Positions 9,310 to 17,596 of a stretch of 64,000 nt of DNA are shown here, one piece after another. Position numbers and translations under genes: made by a program. The stretch lies in the NCBI GenBank assembly GCA_965223735.1, contig OZ245010.1, positions 744,001-808,000 of the forward strand, in the 5' to 3' direction. How positions within the stretch are numbered: position 1 is the first letter of the stretch; each line of letters starts with the position of its first letter. The notes below the pieces were generated by a model. It was not told where the DNA came from. It saw only the letters and a program-made list of their open reading frames with translations, and searched no databases. Source of the stretch: CAYFZO01 sp965223735 (GTDB taxonomy: Bacteria > Pseudomonadota > Gammaproteobacteria > Poriferisulfidales > Oxydemutatoraceae).

Positions 9310-9666
9310 TTATCTCTTGATCGGTTTGCGCGGCCCTTTGCGGCTTCTCGCGTTGGTGCGGGTTCTCTGCCCGTGTACCGGCAGGCCGCGACGATGCCTG
9401 ACGCCGCGATAACACCCGAGATCCTTCAGTCGCTTGATGTTGAGATTGATTTCCCGCCGCAGGTCGCCTTCAATCACGTATTTGACGACCCCCTTGCGCA
9501 GGCTTTCGAGTTCGCCCTCGGACAGATCCTTGATCTTCATGTCGCGCTTGACGTTGCCGGCGTCGCAGATCTTGCGCGCAGTGTTTCTGCCGATGCCGAA
9601 GATCGATGTCAACGCCACTTCGGCGTGTTTGCGATCGGGAACGTTAATGCCTGCGATACGCGCCAT
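9310..9666 (-). CDS. rpsM: 30S ribosomal protein S13
   Basis: Small-subunit head protein that contacts the P-site tRNA and bridges to the large subunit, 118 residues. It begins MARIAGINVPDRKHAEVALTSIFGIGR and ends with the basic tail GQRTRTNARSRKGPRKPIKR typical of S13. It is the first gene of the alpha operon segment and is preceded by the largest gap (151 bp after rpmJ) within the supercluster, where a promoter and hairpin are found. Confidence 0.97.
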   Translation of the reverse strand: MARIAGINVPDRKHAEVALTSIFGIGRNTARKICDAGNVKRDMKIKDLSEGELESLRKGVVKYVIEGDLRREINLNIKRLKDLGCYRGVRHRRGLPVHGQRTRTNARSRKGPRKPIKR

Positions 9667-9687
9667 GCCTCAATCCTGCCGGTTGAC

Positions 9688-9708
9688 GGAAGCGCCGCCG
9701 ACGCTTCC
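9688..9708 (-). promoter_or_regulatory. Leader hairpin upstream of rpsM, candidate S4 autoregulatory site
   Basis: GGAAGCG-CCGCCGA-CGCTTCC forms a perfect 7-bp stem in the 5' leader, 22 nt before the rpsM start. In E. coli, S4 represses this operon through an RNA pseudoknot in the same position. The pseudoknot itself is not evident, so the function is inferred from position. Confidence 0.35.
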
Positions 9709-9726
9709 CGGAGATAAAAACGTGCA

Positions 9727-9756
9727 ATTGTAAGCGAGGCCACGACGTCTTTTCAA
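9727..9756 (-). promoter_or_regulatory. Probable sigma-70 promoter for rpsM-rpsK-rpsD-rpoA-rplQ
   Basis: On the minus strand TTGAAA (9756-9751) and TACAAT (9732-9727) are separated by 18 bp. The predicted start lies near 9720, giving a leader of about 55 nt that carries the hairpin above. Confidence 0.55.
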
Positions 9757-9817
9757 TACGTGTCCGCCGCTGCCCCCGCCGCAACAGTCATATCGGCGCA
9801 TCATGCCCGCCTCCTGA

Positions 9818-9931
9818 TCATCCCTGACGCTGCTTGTGCCGGGGGTCGGAGCAGATGACCCGCACGACGCCCTTGCGCCGGATCAATTTGCAGTTCCTGC
9901 AGATCTTCTTGATGGATGCTCTGACTTTCAT
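9818..9931 (-). CDS. rpmJ: 50S ribosomal protein L36
   Basis: A 37-residue zinc-binding large-subunit protein: MKVRASIKKICRNCKLIRRK followed by GVVRVICSDPRHKQRQG. The C-x2-C ... C-x4-H zinc ligands are intact, so this is the zinc-containing form. It lies 10 bp after secY, its usual place. Confidence 0.95.
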   Translation of the reverse strand: MKVRASIKKICRNCKLIRRKGVVRVICSDPRHKQRQG

Positions 9932-9941
9932 ATCACTTCCC

Positions 9942-11279
9942 TCAGCGGGCGACCCTGCCGATCCGCCCCCTTCTCTGCGACTTGAGGTTCGCCTTCTTCA
10001 ACAGACCTTCGTACTGATGCGACAACACGTAGGATTGAACCTGCGCCATGAAATCCATGATCACGACAACAATGATCAGCAGCGAAGTGCCGCCGAAATA
10101 AAAAGGCACGTTCCAGGACAGGATCAGAAATTCCGGCATCAGGCAGACCAGCGTGATGTAAATGGCGCCGGCGGCGGTCAGGCGGCTGAGGATGTTGTCT
10201 ATGTAGCGCGCGGTTTGCTCGCCCGGACGGATGCCCGGAATGAAAGCGCCTCCGCGCTTGAGATTATCCGCCGTTTCGCGCGCGTCAAACACGATGGCGG
10301 TGTAGAAAAAACAAAAGAAAACGATCGCCAGCGCGTAAAACACGATGTACAGAGGCTGTCCCGGCGACAGTGCCGTCGCAAAACCGCCGAGCCATCCGAG
10401 ACCTTCGGCGTTACCGAACCACTGCCCCAGCGTTGCCGGGAACAGAATGATGCTCGATGCGAAGATCGGCGGTATGACGCCGGCCATGTTCAGCTTGAGC
10501 GGCAGGTGGCTTGCCTGAGCGTACATCCCGCGCTGGCGCCGTGCATAGTTCACGGTCACCCTTCGCTGTCCCCTTTCGACGAACACGACAAAGCCCGTCA
10601 CCGCAATCGTCAGCATGAACAGGAAGATCACCAGCGCCGGGACCAATTCACCGGTGTTGGCGAGTTCCAGAGTGCCGCCGGCGGCGGCGGGCAGGCCGGC
10701 GACAATGCCCGCAAAGATAATGATCGAGATGCCGTTTCCGATGCCGCGTTCGTTGATCTGCTCACCGAGCCACATCAGGAACATGGTGCCGGTCACGAGA
10801 GAAACGGCGACGATAAAAATGAAGCCCGTGCCCGACACGAACGCAACCCCCTGAGCCTGCAAGGCGATCGCGACGCCGACGGCCTGAAAGGTCGCGAGCA
10901 CCACCGTCCCGTAGCGGGTGTACTGCATGATCATGCGCCGGCCCCGCTCGCCCTCTTTTTTCAACTCCTTCAGCGACGGCACCACCACCGTCATCAGCTG
11001 CATGATGATCGAGGAGGAGATGTACGGCATCACGCCGAGCGCAAACAAACTCAGGCGCTCGAGCGCGCCCCCCGAAAACATGTTGAACAGATCAAGGATC
11101 GTGCCGCTGTTCTGGTCGAAGAACCTCGCCATCGCTTCGGGGTTGATCCCCGGCGCGGGAATGAAACTGCCGATGCGGTAAATGACCAGCACCAGCAACA
11201 CGAAGCCGATGCGCCGGCGCAACTCGCCAACGCGATTGACTTTCGCGAGAGCCGCCAGTCCCTGTGGAGTCGCCGACAT
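9942..11279 (-). CDS. secY: Preprotein translocase subunit SecY
   Basis: The protein-conducting channel of the inner membrane, 445 residues with ten predicted membrane helices. Visible family segments include RIGFVLLVLVIYRIGSFIPAPGI (TM1), the plug-region FNMFSGGALERLSLFALGVMPYISSSIIMQL, and the cytoplasmic GIRPGEQTARYIDNILSRLT loop that contacts SecA and ribosomes. It is in the standard spc-operon position between rplO and rpmJ. Confidence 0.97.
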   Translation of the reverse strand: MSATPQGLAALAKVNRVGELRRRIGFVLLVLVIYRIGSFIPAPGINPEAMARFFDQNSGTILDLFNMFSGGALERLSLFALGVMPYISSSIIMQLMTVVVPSLKELKKEGERGRRMIMQYTRYGTVVLATFQAVGVAIALQAQGVAFVSGTGFIFIVAVSLVTGTMFLMWLGEQINERGIGNGISIIIFAGIVAGLPAAAGGTLELANTGELVPALVIFLFMLTIAVTGFVVFVERGQRRVTVNYARRQRGMYAQASHLPLKLNMAGVIPPIFASSIILFPATLGQWFGNAEGLGWLGGFATALSPGQPLYIVFYALAIVFFCFFYTAIVFDARETADNLKRGGAFIPGIRPGEQTARYIDNILSRLTAAGAIYITLVCLMPEFLILSWNVPFYFGGTSLLIIVVVIMDFMAQVQSYVLSHQYEGLLKKANLKSQRRGRIGRVAR

Positions 11280-11293
11280 TTAATCCACCCCCT

Positions 11294-11737
11294 TCATTCG
11301 GTTTCGATCCTGCCGCCGGCACTTTCAATCGCTTTCGCCGCACCCGCGGTCACGGCCAGACCTTTCAGGGTCAGCGGTTTGCTGATCTCGCCCGACAGGA
11401 TCACCTTGACCCGCTTCGCCGTGGCGGGCACGAGACCGGCTCTGCGCAACGCCTGCCTGTCCACCACCGCCGCCTCCACGCGCACGAGCTCGTGCAGACG
11501 CACCTGCGCGGTAAGACCCGCCCGGCGTGAACGGAAACCAACTTTCGGCAACCGCCGTTGCAGGGGCATCTGCCCGCCCTCAAAACCGACCCGGCTCCTG
11601 CCGCCGGCGCGCGAGCGCTGCCCCTTGTGGCCGCGACCGCAGGTCTTGCCGACGCCGGACCCGTTGCCGCGACCGACGCGGCGGCGCGGCCGCCTGCCGT
11701 CGGCGGGCTTCAGCGAATTCAGTTTCAATTCAGGCAT
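11294..11737 (-). CDS. rplO: 50S ribosomal protein L15
   Basis: Large-subunit assembly protein, 147 residues. The N-terminus is the expected glycine/arginine-rich extension (RRRVGRGNGSGVGKTCGRGHKGQRSRAGG), followed by GFEGGQMPLQRRLPKVGF. It overlaps the end of rpmD by 8 bp, suggesting coupled translation. Confidence 0.97.
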   Translation of the reverse strand: MPELKLNSLKPADGRRPRRRVGRGNGSGVGKTCGRGHKGQRSRAGGRSRVGFEGGQMPLQRRLPKVGFRSRRAGLTAQVRLHELVRVEAAVVDRQALRRAGLVPATAKRVKVILSGEISKPLTLKGLAVTAGAAKAIESAGGRIETE

Positions 11738-11912
11738 CTTCCACCTTCAGCATATAGCGCACTTTGTCGATCATGCCGCGGTTTTCGGGCGTGTTCTTGA
11801 CCACCACCGAATGGTGCAGACGGCGCATACCCAGCCCCCTGACGCAGGCCTTGTGCTTTTCGAGCCTGCCGTTCATGCTGCGCACCAATGTCACCTTGAG
11901 TTGTCCCGCCAT
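11730..11912 (-). CDS. rpmD: 50S ribosomal protein L30
   Basis: A small large-subunit protein of 60 residues, the normal bacterial length. The sequence MAGQLKVTLVRS, then KHKACVRGLGMRRLHHSVVV and NTPENRGMIDKVRYMLKVED matches L30 throughout. It sits between rpsE and rplO. Confidence 0.96.
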   Translation of the reverse strand: MAGQLKVTLVRSMNGRLEKHKACVRGLGMRRLHHSVVVKNTPENRGMIDKVRYMLKVEDA

Positions 11913-11927
11913 GCTTCACCGCCCGCG

Positions 11928-12437
11928 TCACCCGGCGACGACCTCCTTGACCATCTTGCCGCGCTTCGCCGCAATCTGTTGTGGTGATTTCATCCGCCGC
12001 AGGCCGTTGAAAGTCGCGCGTACAACGTTGATGGGGTTGCGCGAGCCGATGCTCTTAGCGAGCACGTCCCTGACGCCGAGCACTTCAAACACCGCGCGCA
12101 TCGGGCCGCCGGCGATGATGCCGGTTCCCGGCGCCGCCGGCTGCATGAACACTTTGGCCGCACCGTGGTTGCTGGTGATCGCATAATAGAACGTGCCGTC
12201 GCGCAACGGCACCTCGATCATCTCCTTACGCGCCGCCTCCATCGCTTTCTGGATCGCGGGCGGCACCTCCCTGGCCTTGCCGTAACCGAGACCGACCTTG
12301 CCGCTGCCGTCGCCGACGACGGTCAACGCGGTAAACCCGAACTGCCTGCCGCCCTTGATCACCTTCGCCACACGATTGACCGCAACCAGCTTCTCCAGGT
12401 AGCCGTCCGTCAATTCCGCCTTTTCTATATTTGACAC
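11928..12437 (-). CDS. rpsE: 30S ribosomal protein S5
   Basis: Small-subunit protein important for decoding accuracy and mRNA unwinding, 169 residues. The double-stranded-RNA-binding-like domain has LVAVNRVAKVIKGGRQFGFTALTVVGDG, and the C-terminal half has GPMRAVFEVLGVRDVLAKSIGSRNPINVVRAT, both strongly conserved. Confidence 0.97.
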   Translation of the reverse strand: MSNIEKAELTDGYLEKLVAVNRVAKVIKGGRQFGFTALTVVGDGSGKVGLGYGKAREVPPAIQKAMEAARKEMIEVPLRDGTFYYAITSNHGAAKVFMQPAAPGTGIIAGGPMRAVFEVLGVRDVLAKSIGSRNPINVVRATFNGLRRMKSPQQIAAKRGKMVKEVVAG

Positions 12438-12448
12438 AAGCCCCTCCC

Positions 12449-12811
12449 TCAGAACTCCAATCCGCCGCTGCGCGCGGCTTCGGCCAGCGCCCTGACCCGC
12501 CCGTGATACTGAAATCCGGAACGGTCAAACGCCACCCGCCTGATCCCCTTCTTTTGCGCGCGCTCAGCGATCAACTCACCCACTTTTTCAGCGGCCCTGA
12601 TCTTCCCCGGCTGATTGCGCGCCGACACGACCCCTTTCTCGAGCGTCGAAGCGCCGACGATGGTGGCCGCACCGTCGGCGGCGATGATCTGCGCGTAAAT
12701 ATGGCGCGGCGTGCGATTGACGCACAGCCGATGAGCCTTGAGTCCGCGCGCACGGGCACGCGCCTTGCGCGCGCGCCTCAGACGTGCGTTCTTTTTGTCC
12801 GCGTTCCTCAT
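12449..12811 (-). CDS. rplR: 50S ribosomal protein L18
   Basis: 5S rRNA-binding protein of the central protuberance, 120 residues. The segment HRLCVNRTPRHIYAQIIAADG and the C-terminus VAFDRSGFQYHGRVRALAEAAR are characteristic. The ATG overlaps the rplF stop codon by 4 bp (ATGA). Confidence 0.97.
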   Translation of the reverse strand: MRNADKKNARLRRARKARARARGLKAHRLCVNRTPRHIYAQIIAADGAATIVGASTLEKGVVSARNQPGKIRAAEKVGELIAERAQKKGIRRVAFDRSGFQYHGRVRALAEAARSGGLEF

Positions 12812-13335
12812 TTCTTCTTGCCTTCCTTGCGCAGCACGCGCTCGTCGGCGTAGCGCACACCCTTGCCCTTGTAAGGCTCGGGCGGACGAAAACCACGGAT
12901 CTCCGACGCCGCCTGGCCGACTTTCTGCTTGTCGGCGCCCTTGATGATGATCTCGGTCTGGCTCGGTATTTCCGCCTTCACGCCTTCCGGCAAATTGTAA
13001 ATGACCGGGTGCGAATAACCGAGTTGCAGGTTCAGCGCCCTGCCTTTCAGTTGCACGCGATAACCGACGCCCTGCAATTCCAGCCGCTTTTCAAAGCCCC
13101 GGCTGACACCGATGACCATATTGACCGCCAGCGACCGCATCGTGCCCACCATGGCCCGCCATTCTTCGGTGCGCGCGCGAAATGAAAGAGTGCCCTCGCC
13201 CTGTACGCACTCGACGTTCTTGTGCAGAACCATCGCCATTTCCCCGTTCGGCCCTTTCACGCGAAGGTCACGTCCCGACACCTGCAACTCGACGCCGGGC
13301 GGTATTTCAATCGGTTTCAGTGATACGTTGGACAT
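12808..13335 (-). CDS. rplF: 50S ribosomal protein L6
   Basis: Large-subunit protein near the sarcin-ricin loop, 175 residues, built from two similar domains. Family segments include PIEIPPGVELQVSGRDLRVKGPNGEM and GYSHPVIYNLPEGVKAEIPSQTEIIIKGADKQKVGQ. It lies 3 bp after the rpsH stop codon. Confidence 0.97.
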   Translation of the reverse strand: MSNVSLKPIEIPPGVELQVSGRDLRVKGPNGEMAMVLHKNVECVQGEGTLSFRARTEEWRAMVGTMRSLAVNMVIGVSRGFEKRLELQGVGYRVQLKGRALNLQLGYSHPVIYNLPEGVKAEIPSQTEIIIKGADKQKVGQAASEIRGFRPPEPYKGKGVRYADERVLRKEGKKK

Positions 13336-13338
13336 CCT

Positions 13339-13734
13339 TCACTCGACAATGCACAAAACTTCACCGCCCTGGCGCTTGGCGCGCGCCTCGCGGTCGCTCA
13401 TCACGCCCTGCGGCGTCGAAACCACCGCGACGCCCATGCCGCCCAGCACCTTCGGCAGATCGTCGGCGCCGCGATAAATCCGCAGCCCCGGCCTGCTGAT
13501 CCGCTTGACGCGGGTAATCACCGGCGCGCCGTCATGGTATCTCAGCACAAACACCATCTCGCGCCTGCCGTCTTTCTCCTCGACGTGGTGGGATTCGATA
13601 TAGCCTTCTCGCTCGAGCACTCCGGCAATCGCGTCTTTTAACTTTGAAGCAGGCATCGTCACTTCAGCGTCGCCGATCATCTGCGCGTTGCGAATACGCG
13701 TCAGCATGTCGGCTATGGGGTCGCTCATGCTCAT
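13339..13734 (-). CDS. rpsH: 30S ribosomal protein S8
   Basis: Central-domain 16S rRNA-binding protein, 131 residues; in E. coli it is also the translational repressor of the spc operon. It begins MSMSDPIADMLTRIRNAQ and ends GVMSDREARAKRQGGEVLCIVE, both diagnostic of S8. Confidence 0.97.
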   Translation of the reverse strand: MSMSDPIADMLTRIRNAQMIGDAEVTMPASKLKDAIAGVLEREGYIESHHVEEKDGRREMVFVLRYHDGAPVITRVKRISRPGLRIYRGADDLPKVLGGMGVAVVSTPQGVMSDREARAKRQGGEVLCIVE

Positions 13735-13741
13735 GTTCTGC

Positions 13742-14047
13742 TCACCAACTCGCCTTGACCAGACCGGGAATGTTGCCTTCCATCGCCTGCTCGCGCAGCT
13801 TGTTGCGCGCGAGGCCGAACTTGCGGTAATAGCCGCGCGGCCTGCCCGTCAGGCGGCAACGGTTGCGCAGGCGACACGGGCTTGCGTTGCGCGGAAGCTT
13901 CTGCAACGCGACCACCGCCGCCGACCGGTCTTCTGGCGAACTCGCGGCACTCTTGATCGCTTTTTTCAACTGCGCGCGCTTTTCGGCGTATTTCGCCACC
14001 GTTCCGGCGCGCTTGATCTCCCTTTCGACCATCGACACTTTAGCCAT
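13742..14047 (-). CDS. rpsN: 30S ribosomal protein S14 (zinc-independent form)
   Basis: Small-subunit head protein of 101 residues, the long type. The zinc-form C-x2-C-x12-C-x2-C knuckle is absent; the core is NASPCRLRNRCRLTGRPRGYYRKFGLARNKLRE, as in other long-form S14 proteins. It lies between rplE and rpsH. Confidence 0.97.
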   Translation of the reverse strand: MAKVSMVEREIKRAGTVAKYAEKRAQLKKAIKSAASSPEDRSAAVVALQKLPRNASPCRLRNRCRLTGRPRGYYRKFGLARNKLREQAMEGNIPGLVKASW

Positions 14048-14050
14048 AAC

Positions 14051-14611
14051 TCACTCCCTGGATTTAAACGGAAACTTGAACTCGTCGAGCAGCGCGCGCG
14101 CTTCCTCGTCGGAATTCGCGGTGGTCGTGATCGTAATATCAAGCCCGCGCAACTGGTCTATCTTGTCGTAATCAATCTCCGGGAAAACGATTTGCTCGTT
14201 GATCCCGAAACTGTAGTTGCCGCGCCCGTCAAACGCCCTGTCGCTGAATCCCCGGAAATCACGGATCCTCGGAATCGCGATATTGATCAGGCGCTCGAGA
14301 AACTCATACATACGCCCGCGCCTAAGCGTCACCTTGCACCCGACCGGCCAGTTTTCGCGGATGTTAAAGCCGGCGATCGACTTGCGCGCGCGCGTCGCCA
14401 CCGGCTTCTGCCCGCAGATCCTGGCCAGGTCATCAAAAGACGCGGCCATCACGTTTTTATCACGGGCACTTTCGCCGAGCCCCATGTTGACCGTGATCTT
14501 CGCAAGGCGCGGTATCCGCATCGGATTTTTGTAGCCGAGCCGTTTCGCCAGCCGCGCGACGCCTGCGCCGCGATATTCTTCCTGCAATTTCGACATGGCG
14601 GCCTTTTTCAT
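14051..14611 (-). CDS. rplE: 50S ribosomal protein L5
   Basis: 5S rRNA-binding protein at the top of the large subunit, 186 residues as drawn. Core motifs are PRLAKITVNMGLGE, GCKVTLRRGRMYEFLERLINIAIPRIRDFRG and GLDITITTTANSDEEARALL. A second ATG at 14596 (MSKLQEEYRG) would give 181 residues, closer to the usual 179; both have weak ribosome sites, so the start is uncertain. Confidence 0.96.
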   Translation of the reverse strand: MKKAAMSKLQEEYRGAGVARLAKRLGYKNPMRIPRLAKITVNMGLGESARDKNVMAASFDDLARICGQKPVATRARKSIAGFNIRENWPVGCKVTLRRGRMYEFLERLINIAIPRIRDFRGFSDRAFDGRGNYSFGINEQIVFPEIDYDKIDQLRGLDITITTTANSDEEARALLDEFKFPFKSRE

Positions 14612-14625
14612 CTGTTCACCCGCGC

Positions 14626-14937
14626 TCAGTCAATGCGCTCGCCGCTGGACCTGAAACAGCGGACTTTGCCGCCATCGTCGAGCCGCTTGAAACCGACCCG
14701 GTCGCCCTTGCCCGAACTCGGGTTGAAGATCATCACGTTGGAGATGTGCAGCGACACTTCCCTCTCGATGATGCCGCCGGCCTCGCCGGCGTTCGGATCC
14801 GGTCTCACCGCCTTTTTCATGACGTTGACGTTCTCCACCACCACGCGCTCACCCGTGACCTCGAGCACTTTGCCGCGCCGGCCTTTGTCCTTGCCCACGA
14901 TGACGACAACTTCGTCGCCCTTTCTGATACGTTTCAT
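14626..14937 (-). CDS. rplX: 50S ribosomal protein L24
   Basis: Assembly-initiating 23S rRNA-binding protein with a KOW fold, 103 residues. It begins MKRIRKGDEVVVIVGKDKGRRGKVLEV and contains PDPNAGEAGGIIEREVSLHISNVMI, matching the family across its length. Confidence 0.97.
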   Translation of the reverse strand: MKRIRKGDEVVVIVGKDKGRRGKVLEVTGERVVVENVNVMKKAVRPDPNAGEAGGIIEREVSLHISNVMIFNPSSGKGDRVGFKRLDDGGKVRCFRSSGERID

Positions 14938-14946
14938 TGTGTTGCC

Positions 14947-15315
14947 TCATAACACCTCGGGCGCAAGCGACACGATCTTCATGAACCGCTCGCTTCTGAG
15001 TTCACGTGTGACGGGGCCGAATATGCGGGTGCCAATGGGTTGCAACTGCGCATTCAGGAGCACCGCCGCGTTGTCGTCAAAACGGATCAGCGAACCGTCG
15101 GGCCGACGTACGCCTTTCGCGGTACGCACGACGACGGCATTGTACACTTCGCCTTTTTTGACTCGCCCCGCCGGAATCGCGTCCTTGATACTGACTTTGA
15201 TCACGTCGCCGATGGCGGCGTAACGCCGGCGCGAACCGCCCAGCACCTTGATGCACTCGACTTTGCGCGCACCGCTGTTGTCGGCCACATTCAATACTGT
15301 CTGCATCTGGATCAT
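14947..15315 (-). CDS. rplN: 50S ribosomal protein L14
   Basis: Large-subunit interface protein, 122 residues, the exact normal length. It begins MIQMQTVLNVADNSGARKVECIKVLGG and ends VTRELRSERFMKIVSLAPEVL. The start overlaps the rpsQ stop by 4 bp. Confidence 0.97.
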   Translation of the reverse strand: MIQMQTVLNVADNSGARKVECIKVLGGSRRRYAAIGDVIKVSIKDAIPAGRVKKGEVYNAVVVRTAKGVRRPDGSLIRFDDNAAVLLNAQLQPIGTRIFGPVTRELRSERFMKIVSLAPEVL

Positions 15316-15611
15316 TGGGCGCCCCGCTCAATAATGCGGAACAGCTTCCAAGCCTTGGTCTTGGAAAATGGACGGCACGAAGCGATCTCGACGACGTCGC
15401 CGACGTTGCACTCGTTGTTTTCGTCGTGCGCGTGCAGCTTGGTCGTGCGCGTGATGTATTTTCCGTACGCCCGGTGTTTGACCCGGCGCCGCACCAGAAC
15501 GGTGATAGTCTTGTGCGCCCTGTCGCTGATAACGCTGCCGACGATCAAACGTTGCTTCGCGGTCCGGTTCCCGCCCGCAGCCGCCGCCTGATCCAGGTTG
15601 TCTCCGCTCAT
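15312..15611 (-). CDS. rpsQ: 30S ribosomal protein S17 with N-terminal extension
   Basis: 16S rRNA-binding assembly protein with an OB fold, 99 residues. The core GSVISDRAHKTITVLVRRRVKHRAYGKYI and CNVGDVVEIASCRPFSKTKAWKL is standard. About 15 extra residues precede it (MSGDNLDQAAAAGGN...), making it longer than the common 80-90; no good internal ATG start removes them. Confidence 0.96.
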   Translation of the reverse strand: MSGDNLDQAAAAGGNRTAKQRLIVGSVISDRAHKTITVLVRRRVKHRAYGKYITRTTKLHAHDENNECNVGDVVEIASCRPFSKTKAWKLFRIIERGAQ

Positions 15612-15621
15612 GGCCCGGCCC

Positions 15622-15831
15622 TCAATCCTGATCCTCGCCCCGGGCGCGCGTCATCTCGCCCAGCACCGTGCATATCCGCGCGATGTCGCGCCGGCCCTTC
15701 TTGAGGCGGTCGTGCTTGAACGACTGACCGGTACGTCCCTGCATCCGCAACTTGAACTGCTCCTGACGCAATTCCAGCAACTCGTCGCGCAACTGCCGGG
15801 CTGTCTTGTCTCTGAGTTCTGACGCTTTCAT
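15622..15831 (-). CDS. rpmC: 50S ribosomal protein L29
   Basis: Peptide-exit-tunnel rim protein that contacts trigger factor and SRP, 69 residues. The sequence MKASELRDKTARQLRDELLELRQEQFKLRMQ is typical. The ATG at 15831 overlaps the rplP stop as TGATG; a GTG one codon upstream is also possible. Confidence 0.95.
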   Translation of the reverse strand: MKASELRDKTARQLRDELLELRQEQFKLRMQGRTGQSFKHDRLKKGRRDIARICTVLGEMTRARGEDQD

Positions 15832-16244
15832 CACATTATGCCTCTGTGAGTGAACTTGGTCTTCACCGGCAACTTAGCTGAAGCCTTTCTGAACGCTTCG
15901 CGCGCAACGTGTTCATCGACGCCCTCCATCTCGTACAGCATCCTGCCCGGCTGCACCAACGCCACCCAGTATTCGACGTTGCCCTTGCCTTTGCCCTGTC
16001 TCACCTCGAGCGGCTTCTTGGTGATCGGCTTGTCGGGAAAAATGCGGATCCAGATCTTGCCGCCGCGCTTGATGTAGCGGCTGATGGCGCGTCGCGCGGC
16101 TTCAATCTGGCGCGCGGTCACGCGCCCGCGCCCGATCGACTTCAGGCCGTATTCGCCGAAGCTCACTTTATTACCGGTGGTGGCCAGCCCGCGGTTCTTG
16201 CCTTTATGGGCCTTTCTGTATTTTGTCTTTCTGGGTTGCAGCAT
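15831..16244 (-). CDS. rplP: 50S ribosomal protein L16
   Basis: Large-subunit protein at the A-site tRNA elbow, 137 residues. It begins MLQPRKTKYRKAHKGKNRG and contains GRVTARQIEAARRAISRYIKRGGKIWIRIFPDKPITKKPLEVRQGKGKGN, the strongly conserved core. Confidence 0.97.
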   Translation of the reverse strand: MLQPRKTKYRKAHKGKNRGLATTGNKVSFGEYGLKSIGRGRVTARQIEAARRAISRYIKRGGKIWIRIFPDKPITKKPLEVRQGKGKGNVEYWVALVQPGRMLYEMEGVDEHVAREAFRKASAKLPVKTKFTHRGIM

Positions 16245-16275
16245 CGTCTTTTACCTTAAATGTCCCCGAGCATTT

Positions 16276-16962
16276 TCAGGAAACCTTCTTCGCGCCGCCC
16301 GCCGCGGATTTGCCGCCCGACTCATCGGCGGTGACGTCGCCCTTATAGATCCAGACCTTGACACCTATAACCCCGTAAGTCGTATTGGCCTCGGCCAAAC
16401 CGTAGTCGATGTTGGCCGACAATGTGTGCAGCGGCACGCGCCCTTCGCGGTACCATCCGGTGCGCGCGATTTCGGCACCGTTCAGGCGCCCTGAAACGCA
16501 GATCTTGATGCCGCCGGCGCCGAGGCGCAGCGCATTCTGCACCGCGCGTTTCAGCGCGCGCCGGAACATGATCCGCCGCTCCAGCTGCTGGGCGACGCTT
16601 TCGGCGACGAGACGCGCGTCTATCTCGGGTTTCCTGATCTCCTCAATGTTGATCTTGACGTGGTTGAGGTTCAGCTTCATCCGCTTGGCGACTTCCCGCC
16701 GCAACGCTTCGACGTCTTCGCCCTTCTTGCCGATCACGATGCCCGGACGCGCCGTATGGATCACGATGTAGGCCGCGCGCGCGGGGCGCTCGATCTGGAT
16801 GCGGCTCACCGACGCCTGCGCCAACTCCCTGCGCAGATAATTGCGCACGTCTATGTCGCTGTGCAGCATGTCGGTATATTCCCTGCCTTCCGCATACCAG
16901 GTTGACGCAGAATTCATCGTGATGCCGAGCCTGAAACCCACCGGATGAACTTTCTGTCCCAT
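16276..16962 (-). CDS. rpsC: 30S ribosomal protein S3
   Basis: mRNA-entry protein of the small subunit with helicase-like activity, 228 residues. A KH domain (VIHTARPGIVIGKKGEDVEALR) and the C-terminal S3 domain (GRLNGAEIARTGWYREGRVPLHTLSANIDYGLAEANTTYG) are visible. The last 20 residues are a glycine/alanine/lysine-rich tail. Confidence 0.97.
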   Translation of the reverse strand: MGQKVHPVGFRLGITMNSASTWYAEGREYTDMLHSDIDVRNYLRRELAQASVSRIQIERPARAAYIVIHTARPGIVIGKKGEDVEALRREVAKRMKLNLNHVKINIEEIRKPEIDARLVAESVAQQLERRIMFRRALKRAVQNALRLGAGGIKICVSGRLNGAEIARTGWYREGRVPLHTLSANIDYGLAEANTTYGVIGVKVWIYKGDVTADESGGKSAAGGAKKVS

Positions 16963-16973
16963 ACGGATAACTC

Positions 16974-17306
16974 CTATTCGTCGCTCAAAGCCACGCTGAT
17001 GTGGCTGGTTCTTTTCATAACATCGGACGCGCGTCCACGGGCGCGCGCCTTGATACGCTTGTACACCGGCCCCTGATCGACGCCGATACGGCTGACTTTC
17101 AACTCGTCAATGTCGGCGCTCTGGTTATGTTCGGCATTCGCAATGGCGGACTCGATCAGCTTCTTGATCAGAAAGGCGGCTTTCTTGTCGCTGAATTGCA
17201 GCAATTCCACCGCGTCCCCGACCATGAGCCCGCGTACCTGGTCAGCCACCAGCCGACACTTCTGTGGCGAGATGCGAACCGACCTCAATGTGGCCGTAAC
17301 CGTCAT
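16974..17306 (-). CDS. rplV: 50S ribosomal protein L22
   Basis: Exit-tunnel protein, 110 residues. Family segments are RISPQKCRLVADQVRGLMVGDAVELLQF and KRIKARARGRASDVMKRTSHISVALSDE, the latter being the tunnel-lining hairpin. The start overlaps the rpsS stop by 4 bp. Confidence 0.97.
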   Translation of the reverse strand: MTVTATLRSVRISPQKCRLVADQVRGLMVGDAVELLQFSDKKAAFLIKKLIESAIANAEHNQSADIDELKVSRIGVDQGPVYKRIKARARGRASDVMKRTSHISVALSDE

Positions 17307-17584
17307 AACAGTGTCTTCGCCTTGCGGTCTCCGGAATGGAGCTTGAACGTGCGGGTCAATACAAACTCACCCAGTTTATGGCCGACCATATCCTCCGAAA
17401 TGAAAATCGGTATATGGTTGCGCCCGTTATGCACGGCGAGCGTCAGCCCTACCATCTCGGGCACCACCATCGAGCGCCGCGACCAGGTCTTGATCGGGCG
17501 CTTGTCTCGCGTCTCGGCGGCAACCCTGACTTTTTTCATCAGGTGCTCATCTACAAAAGGCCCTTTGGCGAGAGAACGCGGCAT
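17303..17584 (-). CDS. rpsS: 30S ribosomal protein S19
   Basis: Small-subunit head protein next to S13, 93 residues. It begins MPRSLAKGPFVDEHLMKKV and ends with MVGHKLGEFVLTRTFKLHSGDRKAKTLL, both characteristic. Confidence 0.97.
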   Translation of the reverse strand: MPRSLAKGPFVDEHLMKKVRVAAETRDKRPIKTWSRRSMVVPEMVGLTLAVHNGRNHIPIFISEDMVGHKLGEFVLTRTFKLHSGDRKAKTLL

Positions 17585-17596
17585 TACATCACTCCC